Part shown: piece by piece, positions 18,290 to 26,215 of the stretch
Layout: each line of letters begins with the position of its first letter
Numbering within the stretch: the stretch's first letter is position 1
Origin: Streptomyces antibioticus
GTDB lineage: Bacteria; Actinomycetota; Actinomycetes; Streptomycetales; Streptomycetaceae
DNA length: 64,000 nucleotides
Reading direction: 5' to 3'
Assembly: GCF_001514065.1 (NCBI RefSeq)
Contig: NZ_KQ948422.1
Location: 868,001 to 932,000 of the forward strand
Notes under the pieces: generated by a model
Told to the model about the DNA's origin: nothing
Seen by the model: only the letters and a program-made list of their open reading frames with translations
Database searches by the model: none
Program-made: the position numbers and the translations under genes

Positions 18290-19792
18290 TCACGCGGGGC
18301 CGATCGCGGCGAAGAACCGTTCCAGGCGCGGTTCGCCGGAGTGGTCGAAGACCGTCTCGGACGGGCCCTGGGCCAGAATGCGGCCCTGGTTCATGAAGAC
18401 CACCCAGTCCGCGACCTCGCGGGCGAAGCGCATCTCGTGGGTGACGACGACCATGGTCGTGCCGTCGGCGGCGAGGTCGCTCATCACCGACAGCACCTCC
18501 CCCACCAGCTCGGGGTCGAGGGCCGAGGTCGGTTCGTCGAAGAGCAGCACGCTGGGGTCCATGGCCAGGGCGCGGGCGATGGCGACCCGTTGCTGCTGGC
18601 CGCCGGAGAGCTGGTGGGGGTATTTGTGCGCATGGGCGTCCAGGCCCACCTTGCCGAGCAGTTCGTGTGCCCGGCGTTCGGCGTCCGCCCGGCCGGACAG
18701 CCGCTGCTGGAGGGGCGCGAGGGTGATGTTCTGGAGCACGGTCCGGTGCGGGAAGAGGTTGAACCGCTGGAAGACCATGCCTACGTGACGACGCTGGGCG
18801 GCGAGTTCGCGGTCCTTGCCGCCCATGAGCCGGCCGTCGATCTCCACCCTGCCCTGGTCGGGCTGTTCCAGGTGGTTGAGTGTGCGGACGAGAGTGGTCT
18901 TGCCCGAGCCCGAGGGTCCGATGACGGCCACCACTTCACCGCGGTGCACATCGAGGTCCACGCCGTCCAGGACGGTCACCGGGCCGAACGATTTCCGCAG
19001 GCCCCGGGCCCGTACCACCACTTCGCCCTCGTGGGGGGTGCGGGGCCGGGTCCGCGTCGGGGCGGCGGGGACGGCCTCGTTCTCCGGGGCGGGTTCGGCC
19101 CCCGCCTTCGTACGGCGTCTGCGGACGTCGAGGCGGCGTTCGAGCACGGCCCGCAGCCGGTCGAAGACGGTGACCAGCATGACGTAGTAGAGGGCGACGG
19201 CCAGCAGCGTCTCCAGGACCAGGAAGTTCTGGGTGTACAGGCGCTGGCCGACCAGCAGCAGCTCGGCCAGGGAGATGGAGCTGACCAGCGAGGTCAGCTT
19301 GAGGATGCTGATGAACTCGTTGCCCAGCGCGGGAAGCGCGACGCGGAACGCCTGCGGCACCACCACGTGCCGCTGCACGCCCGCGTACGGGATGCCCAGC
19401 GCCTGTGCGGCCTCGCCCTGTTCCTTGCCCACGGCCAGCAGACCGCCGCGGTGGATCTCGGCGATGTACGCGGTCTCGCTGAGCACGAGCGCGACCAGGC
19501 CCGCGGTGAAGGGGCTCGACAACAGGGGCCGGAGCTCGGGGAAGAGCTGCGGCGAGTTGTAGACGAAGATCAGCAGGACCAGCAGGGGCAGGCTGCGGAA
19601 GAACCAGACGTACGCGGAGGCGAGCAGCCGGAGCGGATGCAGCCGCGACTGCTGGGCGAGGGCGACGAGCAGGCCCAGCGCGGTGGACAGGGCCCAGGCG
19701 GCGACGGCCAGTTCGACGACGAGCAGGGCTGCCCGCCACAGGTCGGCGTCGGCGAGCAGGCCGATGGTGTAGTGCCAGTCGAAGCTGCCCAT
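18290..19792 (-). CDS. Amino-acid-type ABC transporter: permease fused to ATPase
   Basis: 500 aa single chain. Residues 1-230 are a polar-amino-acid (HisM/GlnP) permease with five hydrophobic segments and the cytoplasmic coupling loop (EQGEAAQALGIPYAGVQRHVVVPQAFR). A Pro/Glu/Arg-rich linker (about 230-263) leads into an ATPase with Walker A GPSGSGKT near residue 292, signature LSGGQQQR, Walker B LLFDEPTSAL and switch VVVTHEMRF. These are normally separate proteins; one gene gives a 1:1 ratio and a homodimeric importer. Start ATG 19792 begins MGSFDWHY, 2 nt after the stop of the lipoprotein gene, so translation is coupled. The substrate is probably an amino acid or related amine. Confidence 0.92.
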   Translation of the reverse strand: MGSFDWHYTIGLLADADLWRAALLVVELAVAAWALSTALGLLVALAQQSRLHPLRLLASAYVWFFRSLPLLVLLIFVYNSPQLFPELRPLLSSPFTAGLVALVLSETAYIAEIHRGGLLAVGKEQGEAAQALGIPYAGVQRHVVVPQAFRVALPALGNEFISILKLTSLVSSISLAELLLVGQRLYTQNFLVLETLLAVALYYVMLVTVFDRLRAVLERRLDVRRRRTKAGAEPAPENEAVPAAPTRTRPRTPHEGEVVVRARGLRKSFGPVTVLDGVDLDVHRGEVVAVIGPSGSGKTTLVRTLNHLEQPDQGRVEIDGRLMGGKDRELAAQRRHVGMVFQRFNLFPHRTVLQNITLAPLQQRLSGRADAERRAHELLGKVGLDAHAHKYPHQLSGGQQQRVAIARALAMDPSVLLFDEPTSALDPELVGEVLSVMSDLAADGTTMVVVTHEMRFAREVADWVVFMNQGRILAQGPSETVFDHSGEPRLERFFAAIGPA

Positions 19793-19794
19793 GA

Positions 19795-20634
19795 TCAGCT
19801 TGCCTCGGCCTGGCCGAGGTTGTACTTCTTCAGCAGCTTGGCGTAGGCGCCGTTCTTCTTCAGCTCGGCGAACGCGTCGGTGAGGGTCTTCTTCAGGGCG
19901 GTGTCGCCCCGCTTGACCGCGAGCCCGGACTGGACGGGGTAGATCAGCTCCTTGCTGGAGATGGTGAGCTTCCCGCCGGTCTTGTCGGCGGCGGCCTTGG
20001 CGACCGCGCCGTCGGTGACCTGTGCGTCCACCTGGCCGGACAGCAGCGCCTGGGTGCCTTCGGGATCGGTGCCGAACTCCCTTACGTCGATGGCCTTGCC
20101 GCCCTTGGCCTCGCACTCCTTGCTCGCCTCGTCGCGCAGTTTCCCGACGATCTGACCACCTTTGATCACCGCGACGGTCTTTCCGCACAGGCCGGTGACC
20201 CCGGTGGGCCGCAGGCTGCCCGAGGCCTGCACCACGATCGAGTTGCCGGTGGTGAAGTACGGGATGAAGTCGACCTGCTTCTTGCGCTCGTCGGTGATGT
20301 AGAGGTCGGACGCGATCACGTCGAAGTGGCCGGTGCCGAGGCCGGCTATGAGCTGCTCGAAGCGCGTGTCGACAAAGGTGGCCTTCAGCCCGGAGGCCTT
20401 GGCCAGGGCCCGGGAGATGTCCGGGTCGAAGCCCGCCGGTGTCTTGCCGGCCAGATAGGCGTACGGCGGATACGTCAGATCCGAGCCGACGGTCAGGGTG
20501 CCGACGGTCATGGTGCCCGAAGCGTCCGCCTCGGCCGTCGAGGAACCGCCGGAGCAGCCGGACAGGGCGAGGAGTACGCCGATGGCCCCGAGGGCCGTGG
20601 TGGAGCGGATGAGGGCGGGGACGGGGACGCGCAT
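19795..20634 (-). CDS. ABC transporter substrate-binding lipoprotein (amino-acid type)
   Basis: 279 aa. The signal peptide ends in lipobox LSGC with the lipidated Cys27. The mature part follows the family-3 solute-binding pattern: VGSDLTYPPYAYLAGKTPAGFDPDISRALAK, FDVIASDLYITDERKKQVDFIPYF, and LLSGQVDAQVTDG near the hinge. The start is ATG 20634 with GAGAGG upstream; the longer frame to 20700 would place the signal peptide too far inside. It delivers ligand to the fused permease-ATPase encoded downstream. The gene is divergent from a FadR-type regulator whose likely operators lie in the shared gap. Confidence 0.92.
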   Translation of the reverse strand: MRVPVPALIRSTTALGAIGVLLALSGCSGGSSTAEADASGTMTVGTLTVGSDLTYPPYAYLAGKTPAGFDPDISRALAKASGLKATFVDTRFEQLIAGLGTGHFDVIASDLYITDERKKQVDFIPYFTTGNSIVVQASGSLRPTGVTGLCGKTVAVIKGGQIVGKLRDEASKECEAKGGKAIDVREFGTDPEGTQALLSGQVDAQVTDGAVAKAAADKTGGKLTISSKELIYPVQSGLAVKRGDTALKKTLTDAFAELKKNGAYAKLLKKYNLGQAEAS

Positions 20635-20660
20635 GGGAGGCCTCTCGACCGGAGCTGAGA

Positions 20661-20672
20661 CTGTTGAACAAT
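20661..20672. promoter_or_regulatory. FadR-type operator, site 1
   Basis: CTGTTGAACAAT contains TGTT-G-AACA, an inverted repeat matching the FadR-subfamily pattern TNGTNNNACNA except for its first base; on the other strand it reads TTGTTCAACAG. It lies 27 nt upstream of the lipoprotein start and repeats, with one change, the site at 20782-20792 next to the GntR start. Confidence 0.55.
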
Positions 20673-20779
20673 CTGGTTGCCGATGATGGTGGCGCCTCAT
20701 TGTTTCAGCCAGGTAAAAGGCCGAAATTTCCCTGAATGCTGCTTGTCAGCAGGTCTCATCAAGCCACCATCCGAGCCTT

Positions 20780-20813
20780 TTTTGTTCAACAAATGCTGCG
20801 CTAGGGTGTGGCC
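20780..20813 (+). promoter_or_regulatory. GntR promoter with overlapping FadR-type operator (site 2); probable leaderless start
   Basis: TTTGTTCAACAAA (20781-20793) is a perfect inverted repeat around one base and matches TNGTNNNACNA exactly. A -10 element TAGGGT lies at 20802-20807, only 6 nt before ATG 20814, and no Shine-Dalgarno sequence is present, so transcription probably begins at or next to the start codon. The operator covers the -35/spacer region, which fits autorepression. Confidence 0.6.
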
Positions 20814-21503
20814 ATGTCGACTCAGAACAGTGCGGCGGCGGGGCGGCCCGTCCTGGTGACCGATGTGCTGCGCGAACGCATCGTCGAGGGGGACCTGCCG
20901 CCGGGCACCCCGCTGCGGGACGTGGCGCTCTCCGCCGAGCTCGGGGTGTCCCGCAACACCCTGCGGGAGGCCCTGCGCACCCTGCACGACGAGGGCCTGG
21001 TGACTCAGCGGCTGCACAAAGGGACAGCGGTGAAGACCCTGTCCGCCGAGGACGTGACGGACATCTACATCGCCCGCCGGACACTCGAACTCAGCGCCGT
21101 CGACGCGAGCCCACTCGCCCCGGAACCGCTGCTCGACGCGATGGAGGCCAAGGTCGCCGCCGCCGAACTGGCCGTGTCCGCCGAGGCATGGGACAAGGTC
21201 GGCACCGCGTCCCTGCGCTTCCACCAGTCGTTGGTGGCGCTGTTGTGCAGCGCCCGGCTGGACGGGTTCTTCCGGGTGACGATCGCCCAACTGCGGCTGG
21301 CCTTCGCCGTCATGGCGGACGAGGGCGCCTTCCAGGCCCCCTGGGTCGCCCGCGACCGCGAGATCTGCGACCTGGTCCGCGGCGGCCGACGCACGGACGC
21401 CGCGGCCGCACTGCGGCTCTACCTCGACGACTCGGAGCGCACGGTGCTCGACGCCGTACGCGCCAACTCCCGTACGACCACAGCACCGAAGGGCAAGCGA
21501 TGA
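20814..21503 (+). CDS. GntR-family regulator, FadR (FCD) subfamily
   Basis: 229 aa from ATG 20814 (a GTG at 20808 is also in frame). N-terminal winged helix: VLRERIVEGDLPPGTPLRDVALSAELGVSRNTLREALRTLHDEGLV. The C-terminal FCD ligand domain contains IYIARRTLELSAVD and the FHQSLVALL motif that usually supplies metal or ligand contacts. The flanking FadR-type operators suggest it represses itself, the coupled DUF1989 gene and the divergent amino-acid importer. Its stop overlaps the DUF1989 start (ATGA). The inducer is likely the imported compound or a derivative (inference). Confidence 0.9.
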   Translation: MSTQNSAAAGRPVLVTDVLRERIVEGDLPPGTPLRDVALSAELGVSRNTLREALRTLHDEGLVTQRLHKGTAVKTLSAEDVTDIYIARRTLELSAVDASPLAPEPLLDAMEAKVAAAELAVSAEAWDKVGTASLRFHQSLVALLCSARLDGFFRVTIAQLRLAFAVMADEGAFQAPWVARDREICDLVRGGRRTDAAAALRLYLDDSERTVLDAVRANSRTTTAPKGKR

Positions 21504-22369
21504 CCTCCCCCACCGCATCCACGGCGTCCAAGGCGGCGGCCGCCTACCAGAGCACCAAGGGCGGCGCCCTCGATGTCGACCGAGCCTTCTACGACCGCTT
21601 CGCCGGAGTGGACCATGAGCTGGTGGACTCCTTCGAGATCCCGATACGCTCCGGCCGCGCCTGGACCGTCCCCCAGGGCCACCTGTGCCGGATCGTCACC
21701 GTCGACGGCCCCCAGGTCGGCGACCTCAACGTGTGGAACCTGGGCGACCCGCGCGAGCGCATGTGGGCCGCCCGCACCCGCCAGTTGCAGCGCGCGCACA
21801 TCTCGACGTACGACCGGATCTGGTCCAACCTGCCGTTCCTGCGCCCGATGCTGACCGTCACCGCCGACTCGCTCGCGGGCTACGGCGTGGACGCCGACGG
21901 CGGACGCGTCCACGACCTGCTGGGCACCCGCTGCGACCCGTACGTCAACCGCATGCTCACCGGCGAGGACTTCGACTTCCACTGTCACTCGAACCTGGTC
22001 CGGGCCGTACTGCCGTACGGGCTGACCGAGTTCGACGTGCACGACGTGCTCAACGTCTTCCAGTGCACCGGCCTCAACGACGCCGACCAGTACTTCATGA
22101 AGGACTGCCCCGCGCGCCCCGGCGACCACTTCGAGTTCTTCGCCGAGGCCGACCTGCTCTGCGCCCTCTCCACCTGCCCCGGCGGCGACCTGTCCGTACC
22201 GCTGTGGGGCCCGGACGCCCGCGACCCCCTGGACGTCTGCCGCCCCCTGGGCGTCGAGGTCTACCGCCCCGACGCCGCCCTGCTGGACGGCTGGACCCCA
22301 CCCGCGAGGGCCGCCTACCGCAACCTCCACGGCCTGCGCCTGCCCGACCACACCGAGGCCGCCGGCTGA
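21500..22369 (+). CDS. DUF1989 / urea-carboxylase-associated family protein
   Basis: 289 aa. The core has the DUF1989 pattern: EIPIRSGRAWTVPQGHLCRIVTVDGPQVGDLNVWN, TYDRIWSNLPFLRPMLTV, DLLGTRCDPYVNRMLTG and the Cys-containing NVFQCTGL, KDCPARPGDHFEFFAEADLLCALSTCPGGDLS. The conserved Cys/His residues probably bind metal. Members are encoded beside urea carboxylase/allophanate hydrolase or amino-acid transporters, and some act in guanidine or urea-amide metabolism; the reaction of this one is unknown. ATG 21500 overlaps the GntR stop by 4 nt. It completes a unit of regulator, enzyme and importer for one nitrogenous compound. Confidence 0.82.
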   Translation: MTSPTASTASKAAAAYQSTKGGALDVDRAFYDRFAGVDHELVDSFEIPIRSGRAWTVPQGHLCRIVTVDGPQVGDLNVWNLGDPRERMWAARTRQLQRAHISTYDRIWSNLPFLRPMLTVTADSLAGYGVDADGGRVHDLLGTRCDPYVNRMLTGEDFDFHCHSNLVRAVLPYGLTEFDVHDVLNVFQCTGLNDADQYFMKDCPARPGDHFEFFAEADLLCALSTCPGGDLSVPLWGPDARDPLDVCRPLGVEVYRPDAALLDGWTPPARAAYRNLHGLRLPDHTEAAG

Positions 22370-22570
22370 ACCGGCATCGCGCCATGGGGCGGGCCAAGAA
22401 GCCCGGGTCGTGCTCCACCTCGGCCAGCGGATAGCGGGTGACCGGGCCGCCCATGCCGAAGCCACCCGCGAGCTGCGCTGCCTGGCCTCTCCCTGGAGAG
22501 GTTGTCCAGCGTCAGGGCCCACGGTCCAGGTGGTGTCTTCAGTTCGCCACCGTCTGCTCGACTCCGGCTG
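22370..22570. other. 201-bp gap between convergent genes; possible gene remnant
   Basis: No complete gene is seen. On the minus strand a short frame around 22370-22470 reads GGFGMGGPVTRYPLAEVEH then DPGFLARPMAR, with coding-like composition but no credible start and no match that I can name. It may be the degraded end of a lost gene. Confidence 0.25.
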
Positions 22571-23569
22571 TCACGAGGCCACCGTCAGCACGATCTTGCC
22601 CTGGATGTGGCCTCGCGCGGCTCGCGCGTGGGCGTCGGCCGCCTCGGACAGCGGGTAGGTGCTGTCCACCCCGACCGTGAGTGCGCCCTCGTCGAACAGG
22701 CACCCGATCTCGGCGAGTTGAGGGCCGTTGGAACGTACCTGAATGTTCGAGACGGTGATGTCCAGACGTGCCGTCTCTTCCGGGTCGTACGCGGCGAAGA
22801 ACACCGGGAGCATTGTGCCTCCGCGCTTGAGCACGGTCAGGAAGCGTGCGCTGTCCGGGCCGCCGACGGTGTCGATCACCAGGTCGGCACCGTTGACCAC
22901 GTCCGTGGCCTGTGTCGTGGTGTAGTCGATGAACTCATCGGCGCCGAGCTTGCGCAGGAACTGCTCGTGCCGGCCGGAGGCCACCGCGATGACGTGTGCC
23001 CCCTTCCATTTCGCCAACTGCACCGCGAAGTGGCCCACTCCACCGGCGGCCCCGTTGACCAGCACGGTCATCCCTGGCGTGATCGGCACCGGCTGGTGCA
23101 CCTGGCCGGTGAACGGAGACGGCACGTCGTGGCCGAGATCGACCAGGTACTGCCAAGCCGTGAGCACGGCCATCGGCGCCCCAGCCGCCTGCACGTGGTC
23201 GACACCGGCCGGCTTGTGAGCCAGGTCAGACGCCGGCGCGGCCACGTACTGGGCGTACGTCCGGCCGTCGAAGCCGGGGAAGCGCAGCATGCCGAAGACC
23301 TCGTCACCAACGGCGAACCCCCGCACGTCCGGAGCGACCGCCTCGACCACGCCCGACATGTCCGTTCCAGGGATCAGGGGACATTCCAGCACCGGCCTCA
23401 TCTCGGCCGGCATGACCGTCATCCCCTCACGCAGGTACCAGTCCGGCGGGTTGATGCCCGCCGCGTGCACCCGGACGAGCACCTCGCCCGGGCCGATCCC
23501 GGGAACCGGCACCTCGTCGTACCGCAGAACTTCCGGCCCGCCCGCCGCATGGAACTGAATCGCCTTCAT
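22571..23569 (-). CDS. NADP-dependent quinone-oxidoreductase-type MDR protein
   Basis: 332 aa zinc-independent medium-chain dehydrogenase/reductase. An N-terminal GroES-like domain (MKAIQFHAAGGPEVLRYDEVPVPGIGPGEVLVRVHAAGINPPDWYLR) is followed by a Rossmann domain with VLVNGAAGGVGHFAVQLAK and a GADEFIDY loop. There are no zinc-ligand cysteines in the usual catalytic position, consistent with quinone or enone reductases that use NADPH. A weak AGG lies upstream of ATG 23569. It is divergent from a LysR regulator 122 bp away that probably controls it. Confidence 0.88.
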   Translation of the reverse strand: MKAIQFHAAGGPEVLRYDEVPVPGIGPGEVLVRVHAAGINPPDWYLREGMTVMPAEMRPVLECPLIPGTDMSGVVEAVAPDVRGFAVGDEVFGMLRFPGFDGRTYAQYVAAPASDLAHKPAGVDHVQAAGAPMAVLTAWQYLVDLGHDVPSPFTGQVHQPVPITPGMTVLVNGAAGGVGHFAVQLAKWKGAHVIAVASGRHEQFLRKLGADEFIDYTTTQATDVVNGADLVIDTVGGPDSARFLTVLKRGGTMLPVFFAAYDPEETARLDITVSNIQVRSNGPQLAEIGCLFDEGALTVGVDSTYPLSEAADAHARAARGHIQGKIVLTVAS

Positions 23570-23679
23570 CGCGCCTGTCGCTTTCTCGGGGAAACGTTGC
23601 TTCTTGAGTCAAAGCCCGGGGCGGCTCCGCCGTCCAAGACCGGTCCGGCAACCGGATCATTCCGAAACGGCATGACGCG

Positions 23680-23691
23680 TACCCTGCCAGG
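23680..23691 (+). promoter_or_regulatory. -10 element for a probable leaderless LysR transcript
   Basis: TACCCT (23680-23685) is followed by 6 nt and then GTG 23692, with no Shine-Dalgarno sequence. The TANNNT hexamer at this distance is the arrangement of leaderless actinobacterial mRNAs. No clear -35 hexamer is seen. Confidence 0.4.
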
Positions 23692-24567
23692 GTGAACGAC
23701 CTCGGACAGGACCTGGAACTGCGGCTCGTGCGGTACTTCACCGTCGTGGCGGCGCACCAGCACTTCGGCCGGGCCGCCGCCGACCTGCACGTGGCCCAGC
23801 CGGCGCTGAGCCGCCAGATCCAACGGCTCGAGAGATACCTCGGCACACGGCTGCTGGACCGCACCCCCCGGGGAGCCCGGCTCACGCCGGCCGGCCAGGC
23901 CTTCCTCCCCCGCGCCCAAGCCCTGCTGCAAGCAGCCCGCCAGGCCGAACAGGCCGTTCGGGAACAAGCCCAGACCGAACGCATCGCCATCGGTTACGTC
24001 GAAGACCTGGTGATCACTGCCGCCGTACGGGAACTGCGCCACCGCCACCCCAACGCCGAGATCACCACCCGGCATCTGAACTGCCGCGACGTCGGGGCAC
24101 TGGCTGACAAGCGCGTCGACGCCCTGATCGCGCGGGCCCCGCTGCCGCTCGCCGCCGACGACATGTCCACCACCCCGCTGTACGAGGAGCCCCGGATGCT
24201 CGTCGTCCCTCACGACCATCCCCTGGCCGACCGCGCGTCGGTGACCGCGGAAGAACTGGCCGGCGCAGAGGTGGCGCCGTGCGCGTTCGAGACCGCTGAC
24301 TGGGTTTCCTACCGGATCCTCGGGGCCGGCGTGCCGCCGATCGAGAGCTACGAGGACAAGCTCGAACTCGTCGCGAGCGGCAGGGCCATCGCCGTGCTTC
24401 CGGTCGGCGATCGGCGGAGCTCACTGCGTCCCGATCTCGTCACCGTCCCGGTCGAGGGCGCTCCCCCCAGCCGGGTCGTCCTGGTCAGCCGTAAGGGCGA
24501 CCCGAATCCGATGATCGGGAATCTCCGGCTGGCCGCCAAGGCCGTCCTGACCGCCCCGGCATCCTGA
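23692..24567 (+). CDS. LysR-family transcriptional regulator
   Basis: 291 aa. N-terminal HTH: LVRYFTVVAAHQHFGRAAADLHVAQPALSRQIQRLERYLGTRLLDRTPRGARLTPAG, followed by a short linker helix and a periplasmic-binding-type effector domain (RIAIGYVEDLVITAAVRELRHRHPNAEI, PLYEEPRMLVVPHDHPLA). It starts at GTG 23692. The divergent oxidoreductase gene is the obvious target; LysR proteins normally repress themselves and activate the divergent gene when the effector binds. Confidence 0.93.
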   Translation: MNDLGQDLELRLVRYFTVVAAHQHFGRAAADLHVAQPALSRQIQRLERYLGTRLLDRTPRGARLTPAGQAFLPRAQALLQAARQAEQAVREQAQTERIAIGYVEDLVITAAVRELRHRHPNAEITTRHLNCRDVGALADKRVDALIARAPLPLAADDMSTTPLYEEPRMLVVPHDHPLADRASVTAEELAGAEVAPCAFETADWVSYRILGAGVPPIESYEDKLELVASGRAIAVLPVGDRRSSLRPDLVTVPVEGAPPSRVVLVSRKGDPNPMIGNLRLAAKAVLTAPAS

Positions 24568-24640
24568 CCGGCACCGGCTCGGGCAACTGGTCACGAACGC
24601 CCTGGTGTTGGGCGTGGTCAGTGAAGGGCTTGACTACGTT

Positions 24641-24678
24641 GGCTAATCGGAATAGCTTTTTGGCTATCGCTATTAGCC
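24641..24678. promoter_or_regulatory. Two tandem TetR-type operators GGCTA-N7-TAGC(C/T)
   Basis: Site A is GGCTA (24641-24645), 7 bp, then TAGCT (24653-24657). Site B is GGCTA (24662-24666), 7 bp, then TAGCC (24674-24678). The two begin exactly 21 bp apart, two helical turns, so two dimers would bind the same face. The outer arms also form GGCTAAT/ATTAGCC over the whole element. Site B ends just before the ribosome site of the hydrolase gene, whose operon encodes a TetR regulator. Confidence 0.7.
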
Positions 24679-24690
24679 GTGGAGGTCGAC

Positions 24691-25518
24691 ATGACCGAGT
24701 TCCTGAACGTGGAAGGCGGGGCCCTCGCCTACGAGGTGACCGGCTCCGGGCCGCTGATGGTGCTTGCGCACGGGATCGGTCAGAGTCGCGACGCCTATCG
24801 GTTCATGGTCCCGGAGCTGGTGGCCGCCGGTTACCGGGTCGCGGCCGTGGACCTGCGAGGCAGCGGCGAGTCGACCGCGACGTGGCCGTCCTACACCCGC
24901 ACCGACATCGCCGGCGACCTGATCGCACTGATCCAGCACCTCGGCGGCCCCGCGGTGCTGGTCGGCCACTCCATCTCCGGCGGAGCCGCGACGATCGCCG
25001 CCGCCAAGGCGCCGACGCTCGTGAACGCCGTCGTCGAACTGACGCCGTTCACCCGCAAGGTCGAGTACTCGCTGAGTGCCCTGGGGCTGTCCCGCTACCG
25101 CAGGGGCGCGACAGCGATCGCGGCCGTCGCGCTGCTCGGCAGCCACAAGCAGTGGCGGAAGTACCTGGAGATCGCGACCCCGGAACCGCGCCCGGCGGAC
25201 TGGGCCGCGAGCCTGGAGCGCACCGACGCGATGCTGCGCGAACCGGGCCGCATGAAGGCCCTGCGGAAGCAGATGAACAGCGCCGCCGACGCCGGCGCTC
25301 AACTGCCCAACGTGCACTGCCCGGTTCTGGTCGTCATGGGCGCCCTCGATCCCGACTGGGGTGACCCGAAGGCCGAGGGAGAGGCCATCGTGGACGCGCT
25401 GCCCGAGGGCGTCGGCCGACTTGAGACGCTCCCGGGGGCCGGCCACTATCCACACGTCCAGTTCCCGTCGGAAGTGGTCGGCCTGGTGCGCTCGTTCCTG
25501 GAGACTGCCCGTGCCTAG
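24691..25518 (+). CDS. Alpha/beta hydrolase
   Basis: 275 aa. Nucleophile elbow GHSISGG, oxyanion loop LAHGIGQSRDAY, acid in VVMGALDPDWG and histidine in LPGAGHYPHV: a complete Ser-Asp-His set. The family covers esterases, lactonases and haloperoxidase-like proteins; substrate unknown. ATG 24691 is preferred over the in-frame GTG at 24679 because GGAGG lies 5 nt before it. A TetR gene overlaps its end and two tandem operators precede it, so it forms a self-regulated detoxification-type pair. Confidence 0.88.
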   Translation: MTEFLNVEGGALAYEVTGSGPLMVLAHGIGQSRDAYRFMVPELVAAGYRVAAVDLRGSGESTATWPSYTRTDIAGDLIALIQHLGGPAVLVGHSISGGAATIAAAKAPTLVNAVVELTPFTRKVEYSLSALGLSRYRRGATAIAAVALLGSHKQWRKYLEIATPEPRPADWAASLERTDAMLREPGRMKALRKQMNSAADAGAQLPNVHCPVLVVMGALDPDWGDPKAEGEAIVDALPEGVGRLETLPGAGHYPHVQFPSEVVGLVRSFLETARA

Positions 25519-26122
25519 GGCCGGACTCGACCGGGCCACGCTCATCGCGGCCGCGTCCGAACTCGCCGACGAGGTCGGCTTCGCCGGCCTGACCATGGGC
25601 CTGCTCGCCGAGCGGGTCGGCGTGCGTACACCGTCGCTGTACAAGCACGTCGATTCGCTGGACGCCCTCCAGCGGGGCGTCGGCCTCCAGGCCGTCCGCG
25701 ACATCGGCGCCGTCCTGACCCGGGCCGCCGTCGGCCGGTCCGGTCCGGAAGCCGTCCACGCGATCGCCGAGACGTTCCGGAAGTGGGCTCTCGACCACCC
25801 CGGCCGGTACGCCGCCAGCGTGCGCGCCCCGCGTGCCGAAGACGACGAATACCAGGCCGTGGCCCGGGAAACGGTGCAGATCCTGTTCGACGTGGTCGCC
25901 GGCTTCGGGCTGACCGACGAGCGCGCCATCGACGCGGTCCGAGCCCTGCGCACCGTCATCCACGGCTTCCTCGGCCTCGAAAGCGACGGCGCCTTCCAGA
26001 TGGAACGCGACCCCTCCGACAGCTACCGGTTCGTCATCGACACGCTCATCAACGGCATGCGGGCCGAGGCCGCCACCGGAGGGTCCGACACCTCGCCGCT
26101 CCGCGCCGGGCAGGGTTCATGA
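25511..26122 (+). CDS. TetR-family regulator of the preceding hydrolase
   Basis: 203 aa. HTH: ATLIAAASELADEVGFAGLTMGLLAERVGVRTPSLYKHVDSLDAL. The C-terminal domain (VRALRTVIHGFLGLESDGAF) has the pattern of TetR regulators with a WHG-type ligand domain. GTG 25511 overlaps the hydrolase by 8 nt and has GGAG upstream, so the two are co-translated. The tandem GGCTA-N7-TAGC sites at 24641-24678 are the likely targets, giving autorepression relieved by the hydrolase substrate or product (inference). Confidence 0.9.
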   Translation: MPRAGLDRATLIAAASELADEVGFAGLTMGLLAERVGVRTPSLYKHVDSLDALQRGVGLQAVRDIGAVLTRAAVGRSGPEAVHAIAETFRKWALDHPGRYAASVRAPRAEDDEYQAVARETVQILFDVVAGFGLTDERAIDAVRALRTVIHGFLGLESDGAFQMERDPSDSYRFVIDTLINGMRAEAATGGSDTSPLRAGQGS

Positions 26123-26215
26123 CCCGGCCCGCCGCCCCGGCGGCTCCTCCGGGGCACTGACGGCGCCGGCAAAGGGAAGGGCCGCCTCGAAGGTGGCGTA
26201 GGGGCGCGCTGAAGC

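Noticed and set aside
18290-20671. A single 793-codon protein spanning binding protein, permease and ATPase
   Set aside because: The first part is an out-of-frame reading of the lipoprotein gene; the true fusion begins at ATG 19792.
26131-26150. GCCGCC/GGCGGC repeat between convergent TetR and MBL genes
   Set aside because: Short GC-only repeat expected by chance in DNA of this composition.
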